Shown in pieces: positions 52,947-64,000 of a stretch of 64,000 nucleotides of DNA. A program made the position numbers and the translations under genes. This stretch comes from Timema cristinae. Lineage: Eukaryota > Arthropoda > Insecta > Phasmatodea > Timematidae. The stretch covers positions 34,820-98,819 of the forward strand of contig JBCFYV010000275.1 in the NCBI GenBank assembly GCA_039000515.1. Direction: 5' to 3'. The notes below the pieces were generated by a model, which saw nothing but the letters and a program-made list of their open reading frames with translations, was not told the origin of the DNA and searched no databases. Numbering within the stretch: the stretch's first letter is position 1; every line of letters starts with the position of its first letter.

Positions 52947-53757
52947 TAGTGATGGGCAGAATCGGATGAATAGAATTGATTCATTCGATTCTTTCAAAAT
53001 CATTCGAATGAAAATTTACAAAATGATTCGATTATTTTGCTAGATTACTACGTGGATTGTTCTTTTTCATTTCCTTAAAATTTTACCTTCCTAACTAACT
53101 AATCGCATATAAAATGAATGATTTGAGAGATAATTTTTTTTAACGTTAACTTAAATGTATTACGTAGATAAGTAAGTATATACTTCTTATGTATTTAATA
53201 AAATATTGCCCGGCCGTAATATTAAGATCGTATTATAATTTAATTCACTGAAATAATTTTACGATTGTAAGCTTATATTTTTGTTATGTTAAGTTTAGGA
53301 AATATTAAAGGGTAAAATATTTCGACTTTGTGTTTAAAAACACAAAGGGAAACGTATGTTCCTTATTTAATTATTTATCGTACGCAAAAGTATTTAGATT
53401 AACTGTGAGCTACTTATTTGAGAAATGTGTTTACTTTTTCTCACTGTTTAGTATTTTGTTGTGACTGTATTTTGATCTTTGGCATTGTCACAAGGAACTA
53501 AATGCAGTAATAGAAAAGTGTTGATAAGCTGCAAAGGAATGTGTGTTGGGAGATTCGACAGCAGGGTAAAGAGAATAGTAGCACAAAGCAAAATGAGCAA
53601 CTAGTAACTACTTTTAGAAGTAGTAAATATTCGATTATTACAGACTCTTTACTACTTCTCAAAATCATTCGAATGATTCTTTCGATTCATTCGATTATTT
53701 TTAAAAGAATCGAATGATTATTTGATTCTTAAAATCATTCGATTATGCCCATCACTA
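52947..53757. mobile_element. hAT-type non-autonomous DNA transposon
   Basis: It starts TAGTGATGGGCAGAATCG and ends with the inverted CGATTATGCCCATCACTA. A perfect 8-bp duplication GGTCAGCC flanks it (52939-52946 and 53758-53765), as expected for hAT. Subterminal regions are crowded with ATTCGATT/AATCATTCGAATGATT motifs in both orientations. No transposase frame is present. Confidence 0.9.
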
Positions 53758-54220
53758 GGTCAGCCAGCCTCCCAATTGTAATCAAACAAGTAATGCTGCC
53801 AACCTGATGGCTGGAATTCACCAGTTTGTATAGTTATCAACGCCATCTATTTTGAGAGCTGAAAGCTCAACACATCGCCAGAGAGGTTAGGCAGAGCCTT
53901 TGTGAGTAAGTGGGCTTTGACATTTATATATATGTGTGTGTGTTTCTATAGATTTGAGAGTGCTTTAAAAATACACTTCTGTATTTATCAGTGCCTATCC
54001 TTACCCAAGTGTATATATATTTAAATTAAACGCTTAAACTTATCAAATAAGCCTGGGTACTATAGCTATCTATTTATTACAATAACTACTAAAAGCGCCA
54101 CTACTTAAATAATAATAATTATAGAGACTTCCCTCTAAAAAGGCTGTCTATGTGTTTTGAATTGCTTCATCCTCTCTTTAAATATTAAAAAATCTCATTA
54201 AAAACTTACAGCCTAAGACC

Positions 54221-54409
54221 ATGCAGAATCTATATGAAGACATGAATATAAGAATTATAGTAGAGTTTAAGGACCCTAATGAAGATACATTTCCGATATG
54301 TGATGAAAATATTTCAAGTATTAACTTGTATAATTTATTTGAAAAACAAATTTCAAAAGGTAAACAATTTTCATTCTTTCAAATTAAGCCACAATGCCGT
54401 GAGTCTTAA
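54221..54409 (+). CDS. Short unassigned ORF, possible exon
   Basis: This is a 62-codon frame with fairly balanced composition (IRIIVEFKDPNEDTFPICDE). A candidate acceptor (AAAACTTACAG) lies 11 bases upstream of the ATG. No family is recognised, and no partner exon or promoter was found. It could be an isolated exon or chance. Confidence 0.15.
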   Translation: MQNLYEDMNIRIIVEFKDPNEDTFPICDENISSINLYNLFEKQISKGKQFSFFQIKPQCRES

Positions 54410-54739
54410 TCTTAGTGTTTGATTGGATTGCTATAAATAAATAAATATAAAATCATTATTATTTTAACCTTTAAAACGAGTAAAATAGATATAAATCATA
54501 TAACCTAGGCTTACTCCTCTGCCTTTATGCAAACACCCCCAAACACCTCTTTGGGGGTAGAGATCACATACTGTCAAGTAAAAAAAATAATGCATCTAGT
54601 TTTTACACAAACACTTCCAAACAGTGTTCATAATCATAATAAACATGTAAATACTAGCGTGTTGGCTACTGGGCCTAGCCTACACAATATTTGCCCAACT
54701 AGTGAGAAAAATAAAACACAAACCTGTTTGGTGGCCACA

Positions 54740-54870
54740 TAGCTTAACGCTCTATGCTGACGACGTGGAGATCATCGTTCAAATCTTGGTCAGGTCTATC
54801 CTAAAGGTTTTCCACTCTCCCTCCACGCAAATATGGGTACACTTCCAATGAATAAAATCTTCCTAATCCT
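54740..54870 (+). mobile_element. tRNA-derived SINE
   Basis: A-box-like CATAGCTTAACGCTC, B-box region ATCGTTCAAATCTTGG, then the tail TTTTCCACTCTCCCTCCACG and GGGTACACTTCC. Confidence 0.65.
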
Positions 54871-56440
54871 TAAAACCATGCTCATAACTTGTACATAACA
54901 GCCATTCCATATAAAAGTGAGCCTATGCATCTAATTTCTTAATTTGTAAAAAATAACTTGGATATTAATTTTTAGTTCCAGACAAGGAGCAATATTTTAC
55001 TGCTCTTTTAAATTGATTTTTTTAAATTTACTTTTTGTTTTTCTGTGTCATTAAATGCTATGGTGTACAAGACACTAGTTTTTCTGTGGATTTGTTTTGT
55101 TGGTGACAATGACATTTATCTTCTTTTTTGGGTACACAGTTTTTAAAGTCGGTCAAGTGAATATACTTCATTGAACTTGCAAAATTCGTAGAGATATTGT
55201 TATCAGGTATGTTAATTTGAGATTAATAGAGGGGGATAATGAGCTCATATTTTAGTGTCTCACCCGTAACAAAAAAAATATGCTTAAGTTTACCTCTAAG
55301 CTTAAATAAGAATCAGAATTTATTTTTATTTTCCAGAAGTGAGGTTATAATGAAGCTTATCAAGGTTTATGGTTAAATGTATGTTCAACTTAATACATGA
55401 AGGAAATAAACATTAACTAAAATCTCTTTAACACCCATAACACATTGTTTGTGCTATGTGTGTAGGCCTGTGACAAAAACATTTCTTAGACAAAAACTAT
55501 GTCTAACCTAGGTTTAGCTATGAATGCAAAAATTTTTAAGTATGCAAAATAAATAGGTATAATATTGGGCTAACTAGTAGGTACACATTGCTTAAAATTA
55601 AAATGTATTGACAGAAACCAGTATCAAGAAGAAAATTCTGTCTTTCACTGAAATTTCCCCGAAACTCTACTACACCAAGCAGTGTAGACTTAAAAATGGG
55701 AAAATATGTTATGGTACAATGTTTAGGGAATAAGGATAACTAGCATAAATATGTTGGTATTGGCCAAAATTAACCTGATTAGGATGAAGAAATTAAAATT
55801 ATGTTTTCCTGACAAACATTTATTTAAAATGAATGAAAAAAATGTTTCCTTTTTCTTTGTTTATACATTATAGTCAGGGCTATTTAATTATTTCAACTGG
55901 GTTTATGTATGATTTATTAATGAAATATATTGTTTTTAATAGTACTTCTTTCATACAAGATAAAAACTTTCCACTAAACCTTCTAGTTCTTATTGTAAAT
56001 GTTGGCCAAACATGTTATATTTGCACTGTCACACCCATAACAGAATATAACAATTTTTAACTGAGACAATTTATGTTGTTATATCAATGGTGGATGATTG
56101 ACTCCCTTCTTATTTTTCAAAATAAATTATTATTATTAGAAAGTTTGTTTAATACACATCACAGAGAAATTGAAAAAACCAAACACACTTGTAGGGTAAT
56201 GTCTAAAATTTGTCACACCCGTAACAAAAATTAAAAATCTTTTATGAAAAATTTAAATATTTAATTTTGTAATTCCAAAAGGGACATAATAAAGAGAAAA
56301 AAAAATTGTTTGCACTACAAATAAACTCTTAAATAAAATAGTATTTTAAATATTTTAAAAGGGTTATTTGCTAGAAAATATGTACAAATGTCACACCCAT
56401 AACTGCGGAATGGCTGATAAGCGTTTAGGTCTAACTAAAT
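54871..56440. other. AT-rich, no gene
   Basis: No coding evidence. Five occurrences of TCACACCCATAAC/TCACCCGTAACA-like phrases (about 55258, 55430, 56030, 56210, 56393) hint at an old dispersed or tandem repeat. Confidence 0.4.
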
Positions 56441-56640
56441 TATTATTATTATTATTAGCACCGCGTCTTACTACCCGTTCGGGTTATACACACTTACGCT
56501 AATGTGTAATGGTAGGGTGATAGTGAGATGAAATGAAGGACCTACAGTTTAACGTGGAATCCGAACCACGGTGGAGGCCTGGCATTCCCCACATTCACAA
56601 GATGTCTTGTCAGAGGTGTCTAACTAAAACAGGTATTAAG
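56441..56640. repeat. Dispersed repeat with (ATT)n head, copy 1
   Basis: ATTATT repeats are followed by GTCTTACTACCCGTTCGGGT, ACGCTAATGTGTAATGGTAG and the conserved CCTACAGTTTAACGTGGAAT and CCGAACCACGGTGGAGGCCT. A second copy is at 59478-59720. The two flank the transposase relic in the same orientation. Confidence 0.75.
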
Positions 56641-57331
56641 ACACACTGATGAAAAAAAAAACCATTTATGTAAATTATGCTGTTTTAACATTTCCTGAAC
56701 AATACAAGGCTCATTAGGTTATACAGCTGTGACAAATTTACAGAAAACCAGTGTAAATCTAAATATGGTTTAGGCCTATATAATATGTAGGCTAGCTTAA
56801 GGGACAGTACACAAAATATTAATAAGTTTTACTCAGTGAAAATAAATTGTGTATCAATTAGAAATGAATAAAAATAAAACGTAGCCTACCTAACTCATTT
56901 TAGTCCGAGATACACGTTGGTCATGCATCTCACTCCCCGACACGTGGCACACCTCAAACTATACATTCCAATGAAAACACAATTATTGTCCACAATAACA
57001 CCATTTCACATTTTTCCTAGACTATCCTAAATCTTGCGAATTAGAGGCAATTATATTTTTATCTTGTTTGAGGAAATGTTGAACATCTACATGATGAAAC
57101 TATACAATTTAACCTCACTCAAGAATCCATCTAAACTAAACCGATTAAAACTTATACATCTGTTTGAAGATGTCACAAATATAAAAGTCCATATTAATGT
57201 TTAAATTATATATGATAAAACATATCTTGCAAACCTTTCATGAATAAACATTTTAAACAAGATTGATCAATAGGGGAGGTTGGGCACGTGGCTTCTTGAG
57301 CCTCTTTCTTTCTTCCAATTTTGTTTCTAAT

Positions 57332-58440
57332 CTATTTTATCCGGGGTTGGAAGTTAATATTCTTTCTTGATTTACCTTTTGTGCGTCTTTTGATACACAA
57401 TTTCCTTGGCATGGTTTTTGGGTAGGGTCGCACAGATTCTGGTGTTACAGCTTTTGGCATTTCCTTGTCTGGCATAAAGCCACTGCTTCCTATTGTTGAA
57501 GACATGTTTTCAACACCCTTGATTGGGTCTTCAGATGACAAAGAAGAGGGAGCAGGTTGGTTTGTTACGAAAGCACATTCAAACTCTTCTTTCAAACAAC
57601 AGAACGAGTCAGAGGCCACAATCCTGTTTTTTTGAACGACGAGGAAACTATGTTTCCAAGGCTGAAAGCTGAAGTGGCCAGTTCAGATATTTCATAGATG
57701 TGATTGTTCTTCCAGGATGTGCCAACATCCAACTATTAAATGCTGTCTTGAATGGGCCGTAAAGAGCAACAGCTAAGGGCTGCAAACCGATGTGTTCAAT
57801 GAGGCGGGAATGTGACAAAGTGAATTCCATTTTCTCTGCAGTAAAGAATTACTTCTAGGGAAGCATGAGATTCTGGTTGTCTAAAAGAATGAGAATAGGG
57901 TATTCTTTTGTAGCTCTAGTGAATGATTCGACATGTTTAATGACATCAACAAATAGGTTCACATTCATCCATCCCGAAGGTGAACATAGGCCTAAACTCC
58001 AGGGGGTACACCATTTCAAAAGGAAGATTTATACCGTTTCCTAGGAAACACAAATATTGGAGGGACTGTATTACCAGTCACTCCAACAACGGCACAAAAA
58101 GGCGATAGTTCCCCTCTTTCTGCCGAGACTGCTTGTCCGACATGTCTAGTTCCGGTTCTTGCCACTACTTTGGGAGCTTGCAGCACTGTAGTAATGCCAG
58201 TCTCATCAAGGTTGTAAATGTGGTCTGAAGATACTTTGTATTTTTCTAAAGCTTCCTAAAAATTATCGAAGAAAGCATTCACGTTTGCCTAATTAAAACT
58301 TGCTGCCCTTGACAAGCTAGTATTTTCCAGCTTTCTTAGACTGAGGTCAGGAAATCTCTTCATGAATCCCAACATCCAGTCCTTCCTACTTCTTCATTTT
58401 AATCTCTTCTGTTTGTCCTAATCTTTTGGCATACATGTGG
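57332..58440 (-). pseudogene. pogo/Tigger-type DDE transposase relic
   Basis: Read leftwards, pieces of a pogo-family transposase appear in order. FPDLSLRKLENTSLSRAAS (about 58350) is followed by YNLDETGI, the first catalytic D region (about 58220), then RTGTRHVGQAVSAERGE (about 58130). LILLDN and ESHASLEVILYCRENGIHF (about 57880) form the second catalytic region, then come GLQPLAVALYGPFK (about 57770) and a C-terminal RPYPKTMPRKLCIKRR (about 57420). Many frameshifts and stops make it clearly dead. The 95-codon frame 57332-57619 and the 60-codon frame 57648-57830 are the longest surviving parts. Confidence 0.85.
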
Positions 58441-59477
58441 GCAAATTTTCTCACCTGCTGCTATGTTAATCCCTATTGTATTTTTGAACTTGTTATTAAA
58501 TAATTTGAGAGCATTTGTTCTTGTTTATTGGTAAAAACTTGTTTTGTGGCATATTTTGAGCTAATGACATTTCTGTTAGCCTAGAAAATGTTTAGTTATT
58601 AGGTCCTGCTTTCCACTTGATCCTCCATTAATAATTTCACTTGCAGCCTTCTAATCACTATTTGCTCTGTCGGTTTTTTCTTGAAATTCTTCATTTCTGG
58701 ACCTATGTGTGAAATTAAATAAATTAAAGAATTTCCCGGCTGCTTTATTGGCCAAATTAGATCAAGACCTAGTTGCAGGCAAAATATATTTTGAATTTTA
58801 ACAATTTAAAATATTTTCATTTAGTAGTTTTAACTGCTTATTCGAGAATTAGGTTCATAGTGTATTTAAACAAGCCAAAATACCAAATTCAACATTTTAA
58901 CTATATTTAAGGAGGATGCAAGCATTAAAGTTTAAGTTGGGGCACAATGATACAACTGTACCAAAGTGGCCCACAAGCCCTGTACCAAACTACCCCTTTA
59001 GAAGACATTTTATGTTTCTGAATAGAATGTACTTTTTGATAATATAGTAACACTGTTGATAAATAATGGATTAAAAAACCTCAGAAAATCAAAATTGATT
59101 TTTGATGAATAGGTACATTTAAAATATAGCCTTCTTAGGATAAATAATCTTACAAAACAAATTGTAATACTTACATTTGAAGATACAAATGAGCTTTATT
59201 TTTTAGTAACTGCGAGACATTGAGTATATCCACCAAACTTAAACAGGAAGTGTAAAACAGTGTTACCAACATTTAATAAAACAGCACTAATATAAGTTTT
59301 TGTTTGGAAATAATCAACTTGTACCAATGTGCCCACTCTCCCCTAAAAAATTAATTTATACAGCAGGCTAAAATACAGCAAATTATGACATACCTAGCCA
59401 CACCCCAGAAGATCATGGGTCAACATTATAATGTAAATAATAATATATTAACATAAAAATAATGTAGGCTAGTCAGT
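58441..59477. other. AT-rich flank of the transposase relic
   Basis: The N-terminal DNA-binding part of the transposase would lie here but is not recognisable. No terminal inverted repeats were identified. Confidence 0.4.
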
Positions 59478-59480
59478 AAC

Positions 59481-59518
<38 letters not shown>

Positions 59519-59720
59519 TATTATTTTATTATTATTTATTATAATAATTATCCCCGCATCTTACTACTCGTTTGGTCAACACACACGCTAATGTATAATG
59601 GTGGATGATTGTGAGTTCAAATGGAGGGGCCTACAGTTTAACGTGGAATCCGAACCACGGTGGAGGCCTGGCATTCCACCAAATTCACAAGTTGTGATTA
59701 ATACACATCTTGTCAGAGTT
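59478..59720. repeat. Dispersed repeat with (ATT)n head, copy 2
   Basis: A long ATT microsatellite (59478-59555) is followed by CATCTTACTACTCGTTTGG, ACGCTAATGTATAATGGTGG and CCTACAGTTTAACGTGGAAT, matching 56441-56640. Confidence 0.75.
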
Positions 59721-59849
59721 GAAGGAAGGGTTTGGTAATCAGCTAATCTGTGCTGGATAGTCATTAACTTATGTTTACATTTGTCTTTTAATTTTAGTTA
59801 GTTCTGTTTTATTTATGACCATCCTATATTGAGAGTGAGAGGTTTCTTT

Positions 59850-61525
59850 CCAATGAAAAATACACACCATCCATACAAAATACACACCATCTATACCAAA
59901 TACACACCATCTATACCAAATACACACCATCTATACCAAATACACACCATCTATACAAAATACACACCATCTATACCAAATACACACCATCCATACAAAA
60001 TACACCCATCTATACCAAATACACACCATCTATACCAAATACACACCATCCATACAAAATACACACCATCTATGCAAAATACACACCATCCATACAAAAT
60101 AACACCATCCTTACAAAATACACACCATCCTTACCAAATACACACCATCCATACCTTTAAATACACCCATCTATACCAAATACACCCATCTATACCAAAT
60201 ACACACCATCCATACAAAATACCACCTCTATGCAAAATACACATCCTATACAAATACACACCATCCTTACCAAATAACACCATCCATACCTTTAAATACA
60301 CACCATCCTTACAAAATACACACCATCTATGCAAAATACACACCATCCATACAAAATACACACCATCCTTACAAAATACACACCATCCTTACAAAATACA
60401 CACCATCCTTACCAAATACACACCATCTTACCTTTAAATACACACCATCTATACCAAATACACACCATCCTTACCTTTAAATACACACCCATCTATACCA
60501 AATACACACCATCTATACCAAATACACACCATCCATACAAAATACCACACCATCTATGCAAAATACCACCATCCATACAAAATACACACCATCCTTACAA
60601 AATACACACCATCCTTACCAAATACACCCATCCATACCTTTAAATACACACCATCTATACCAAATACACACCATCTATACAATACACACCATCCATACAA
60701 ATACAACCATCTATACCTAATACACACCATCCATACAAAATACACACCATACATACCTTTAAATACACACAATCCTTACCAAATACACACCATCCTTACG
60801 TTTAAATACACACCATCTATACCAAATACACACCATCCATACAAAATACACACATCCTTACAAAATACACACCATCTATACCAAATACACATCATCTTAC
60901 AAAATACACCATTATACAAAATACACACATCTATGCAAAATACACACATCCTTACCTTTAAATACACACCATCTATACAAATACACATCATCCTTACAAA
61001 ATAACACACCATCCTTACAAAATACACACCATCCTTACAAATACACACCATCCTTACCAAATACACCCATCTATACCAAATACACACCATCCATACAAAT
61101 ACACACCTCCTTACAAAATACACACCATCCTTACAAAAATACACCCATCTATACCAAAATACACATCATCCTTACAAAATACACACCATCTATGCAAAAT
61201 ACACACCATCCATACCTTTAAATACACACCATTATACCAAATACACACCATCCATACAAAATACACTCATCTAGACAAAATCACACACCATCTATACAAA
61301 TACAATCATCCATACAAAATACACACAATCTATACCAAATACACCACCATCCTTACAAAATACACACCATCTATACAAAATACACACCATCTATACAAAA
61401 TACACACCATCTATACAAAATACACACCATCCATACCAATACACACCATCATAAAAAATACACACCTTCCATACAAATACACACCATCTATACCAAATAC
61501 ACACCATCCTTACAAAATCATTAGC
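59850..61525. repeat. 20-bp minisatellite, about 80 copies
   Basis: The unit is ACACACCATC(T/C)ATAC(C/A)AAAT. Variant units with CCTTAC(C/A) and TATGCA are mixed in, and a longer variant with CCTTTAAAT occurs about ten times. Length variants of 18, 19 and 24 bases break the phase. The ORFs on both strands (60-202 codons) are repeat artefacts. Confidence 0.95.
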
Positions 61526-62535
61526 AACATAAAAAACAGTGTACAAAAATGACAAAATATAACATTTATGGATTTATGGGTATAAGTTTATGGATTTAGA
61601 AAATTATGTTAAAGAATGAATAATTGTTTGGCACCTTTTTAGTGGTTTCATGGCTCTTTATAACTGTGAAGTAACTAAATGTGGGTCATGAAAAAATTTG
61701 GCAACAATAAAAGGTTTCTGGATGCGCAACATCCAAAACTTAATTCAAAACAAATATCTAATTAATACGAGGTGTTTCTGGTAGCGCTCACTCGACCTTA
61801 CTGCAGCCTTGGTCTGAACAGTCTTGTAACATATTTATGTTAAAAGATAAAGTTGAAAGTCGTACTAAAAAGTTAACATAGGGATAAATATGGTGTTAAA
61901 TGGTTTTTTTAGAAATATTTACACCTACAGATGATTTTTATTATTTAAAATAACCCCAAGATTGATTGTAAGTTATAATTTATCAAGTGAAGTGTCAGAG
62001 ACACATTTTCAGAAATACTTCCTTTCAAATTTTGATTCTAAAATATTATAGTTGGGTTCATAAGCATACACAATTGAAATTTAAAAAAAAATCAGCCATC
62101 TGCCATTATAGTTTCAAGAAAAAATTGCCAAGATATCAAGGAAAACAGGTTTAAAACTGAGTTTCCTAATAATTATTAGGCCTAAATGAATTTTGGCTTG
62201 GATTAGGACAGAATTTATAACAATTTCTGAAATGTCCCTAAACATACTTTAGCAATTTTGTGCCACATATTATGCGAAGTTACATACGATTAATCAATTG
62301 AAAACATCGATCAACTCTGAAAAACGCTGAAGATGCTCTATGGCATGCAGTAGCAAATGTTCAGCCGAGATTTAATTCTTTATGTAAAAATAAATAAGTG
62401 TATCCTCTCATTTTATGTAAATTTGCTTTCTCTTTTAAAAAATGTAAATAATTGTAACGAAAATTTATTTTATTAAAGGTGTTAATTTTCCCGGTGTACG
62501 TAAAATTTTCGGGGGAAAAAGGGGGTTTCAAGAGG
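61526..62535. other. AT-rich, no gene
   Basis: No reading frame or repeat worth reporting. Confidence 0.5.
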
Positions 62536-62539
62536 AGCC

Positions 62540-62700
62540 CTGGTCTAGTGTGGAGTAATTCCATAGACTGGGCATCACTCTCGCAATAGACCAGCTGCCG
62601 TGATCGAAAGATTGGGGTTCAAACCCAGTCGGGGGTACTGAGGCTGGTTTTTCCCTCCTTTAAATTAATTTCTGATTCCTTCTCTAAATTCAAACTTCCC
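62540..62700 (+). mobile_element. tRNA-derived SINE
   Basis: TAGACTGGGCATCACTCTCG is followed by a good B-box region (GGGGTTCAAACCCAGTCGGG). Its head matches the copies at 36985 and 41450. Confidence 0.7.
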
Positions 62701-62734
62701 CATGCCCAACACATAGGCCTAAACTTTATTTGTA

Positions 62735-63190
62735 CCTAGATGCTGTTGCCCGCGGCTTTGCTCGCGTGGAAGTTGATTATATACAATACGAAATATACTT
62801 TTGTATTTACAGATTAAATTTTAAAAAATTTCGTTACGTTGATGACCATAACTTGCCTCAGATCAAAAAAAAGAAGTCCGATACAAAATTTTACCCCCCT
62901 TTTTATCCCCTTTTTAAAAAAAATTTTAAAATTCCCGAAAACGTATTTATTTTTTTCGCAATAACCCAAATACAAAAATTTTGTTTATGTAATTTCAAAA
63001 TTTACGGACTTTATAATTTTTTTAATACTATTATCATCCCTATTTTGACCCTTTGGGGTGGAATTTTCTAAAATCCCTTTTTGTGGGTGCCTACATAACA
63101 AAATTAATATACAGTCGAATTTTTGCTTGTGCCTTGATAGTTTTCGCCGGGATGATGATCAGTCAGTCGTCAGTCAGGACTGTTATTTTA
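62735..63190. repeat. Dispersed repeat with GCCCGCGGCTTTGCTCGCGT
   Basis: This GC-rich phrase followed by GGAAGTTGAT, and later TTACCCCCCTTTTTATCCCC, is of a kind I recall being scattered through arthropod genomes (established knowledge, family not named with certainty). The 113-codon frame at 62730-63071 is phenylalanine/lysine-rich and not a recognisable protein. Confidence 0.4.
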
Positions 63191-63204
63191 TAAGTATAGA
63201 TATG

Positions 63205-63440
63205 CGTACAACCTGAAAGGGTAGTAAGACACAGTGCAAAAAAAATATTGTTTCCAGAATGGGAGAATCTAGAACCTTGCTCAGGGTATTGACTGGAAAA
63301 CCCAATGGGAAGAGACCATTGGGAATACCTAGACCAAAATGGAGGGATAACATTAGAAAGGACCTGAAAGAGATCTGAGTGTAATGAGGTAGACTGGGTA
63401 GAACTTGCTCAAGATAGAGAGGGGGACTGTATAGAACTAG
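63205..63440 (+). pseudogene. Non-LTR retrotransposon 3' end (ORF2 C-terminus)
   Basis: In one plus-strand frame there is RMGESRTLL...GKPNGKRPLGIPRPKWRDN followed by IRKDLKEI and, after stops, a degraded LAQDR-type block. This is the familiar C-terminal motif of many arthropod LINE ORF2 proteins (GKP.GKRP.GRPR.RW.DNI). No reverse transcriptase domain is in the window, so this is a 5'-truncated, decayed copy. Confidence 0.75.
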
Positions 63441-64000
63441 ATCAATCCTGCCAAAACATCTCCCCTCCCTCCTTCAGAAACCTCACTGTCCATCTCTCTC
63501 AGAACCCTTACAACCTGGGTCTCACTTGAACTGCTCCAATGGCATTTTCCCATGACCAAAACATCCCCTAGGAGAACATAAATTGGGACTTTGTAAATAT
63601 TCTCCGGGAACATTTGGACTAAGAAGAGCGCGTGTTATTTCCCTCGAGAAAATTCCCAGCAACCTTCATCATTGAGTTAAACCCAATACACCAAACCGAC
63701 CTTAACCACGAATAACAGACATAAATACTGTGTTGATTTTCCAGGTTGGTTAAAAGACAGTTTGAGTTTAGAGTTTGCATTGAGGGCTATTCTTATATAG
63801 GCTAAATGTCTACTTCCATGATTAGGGTTTATATTATTACAACACTCACATCAAATTTACCCATTGGGTAATGCCAATAGTTCCTTCTTTGCATTTGCTT
63901 GAGTAACCGATCAATTCTCCTTTCATTTATAAATATCAGCAACGTTTCTTAGAAACTTTCTTTGTGTAACTTTTCTTTGTCTCCAAGAGTTACATCATTT
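63441..64000. other. No gene seen
   Basis: No feature could be supported up to the window edge. Confidence 0.4.

Noticed and set aside
59829..61144. ORFs up to 202 codons of HHPYKIHT-type repeats
   Set aside because: They are produced by the 20-bp minisatellite, on both strands and in several frames.
62730..63071. 113-codon ORF
   Set aside because: Starts inside a dispersed repeat and is dominated by F, K, I and Y from AT-rich DNA.

Overview
This window is eukaryotic, AT-rich and repeat-dense. It looks like intergenic DNA of an invertebrate, most likely an arthropod: there are tRNA-derived SINEs, a Gypsy element, hAT- and Harbinger-type non-autonomous elements, a pogo/Tigger relic, a LINE 3' end, long minisatellites and GT-AG introns. 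I found no convincing host gene. Nearly all coding sequence belongs to mobile or virus-like DNA. The species call is inference.

The first 34.5 kb is a pile of nested insertions around three units that encode family B, probably protein-primed, DNA polymerases (pPolB). Unit B lies on the minus strand and is broken into pieces: a small replication-protein-like gene at 26.4-26.75 kb, coding sequence at 25.44-25.62 and 16.77-18.75 kb, and the polymerase palm at 0.77-2.15 kb. A 6.69 kb Gypsy element (18754-25443, 510-bp LTRs, 4-bp target duplication) split its 5' part. A probable solo LTR (ends TG...CA, 4-bp target duplication) split its polymerase between the exonuclease and the palm. A 13.4 kb element A (2427-15790) with terminal inverted repeats of about 1.7 kb and a 6-7 bp target duplication then entered that LTR.

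Element A has Polinton-like ends. It carries a decayed, spliced and truncated pPolB gene reading inward from the left repeat, and three small genes reading inward from the right: a replication-protein-like gene, a proline-rich protein and a C2H2 finger protein. I see no integrase, packaging ATPase or capsid gene. Unit C (28.3-34.4 kb, plus strand) is the best preserved: a TATA promoter, a spliced replication-protein-like gene, and 37 bases later a pPolB of about 1,270 codons with a C2H2 finger, an endonuclease-VII-like site inside the exonuclease region, and one in-frame TGA near its start.

The same small protein of about 100 residues (conserved NT(K/R)(F/Y)GR core) occurs next to a pPolB in all three units, and its 3' splice-donor position is shared by units B and C. 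It is the best candidate for an uncharacterised replication accessory protein, possibly an OB-fold single-strand DNA binder.

From 34.4 kb to the end the window is non-coding repeat DNA: a higher-order satellite (35.0-38.4 kb), a 61-bp minisatellite (39.3-40.6 kb), a 37-bp minisatellite (41.9-44.6 kb), an ancient degenerate repeat field (46.9-49.4 kb), two clean non-autonomous DNA transposons (51.99-53.76 kb), a pogo/Tigger transposase relic (57.3-58.4 kb), a 20-bp minisatellite (59.85-61.5 kb) and a LINE 3' end near 63.3 kb.
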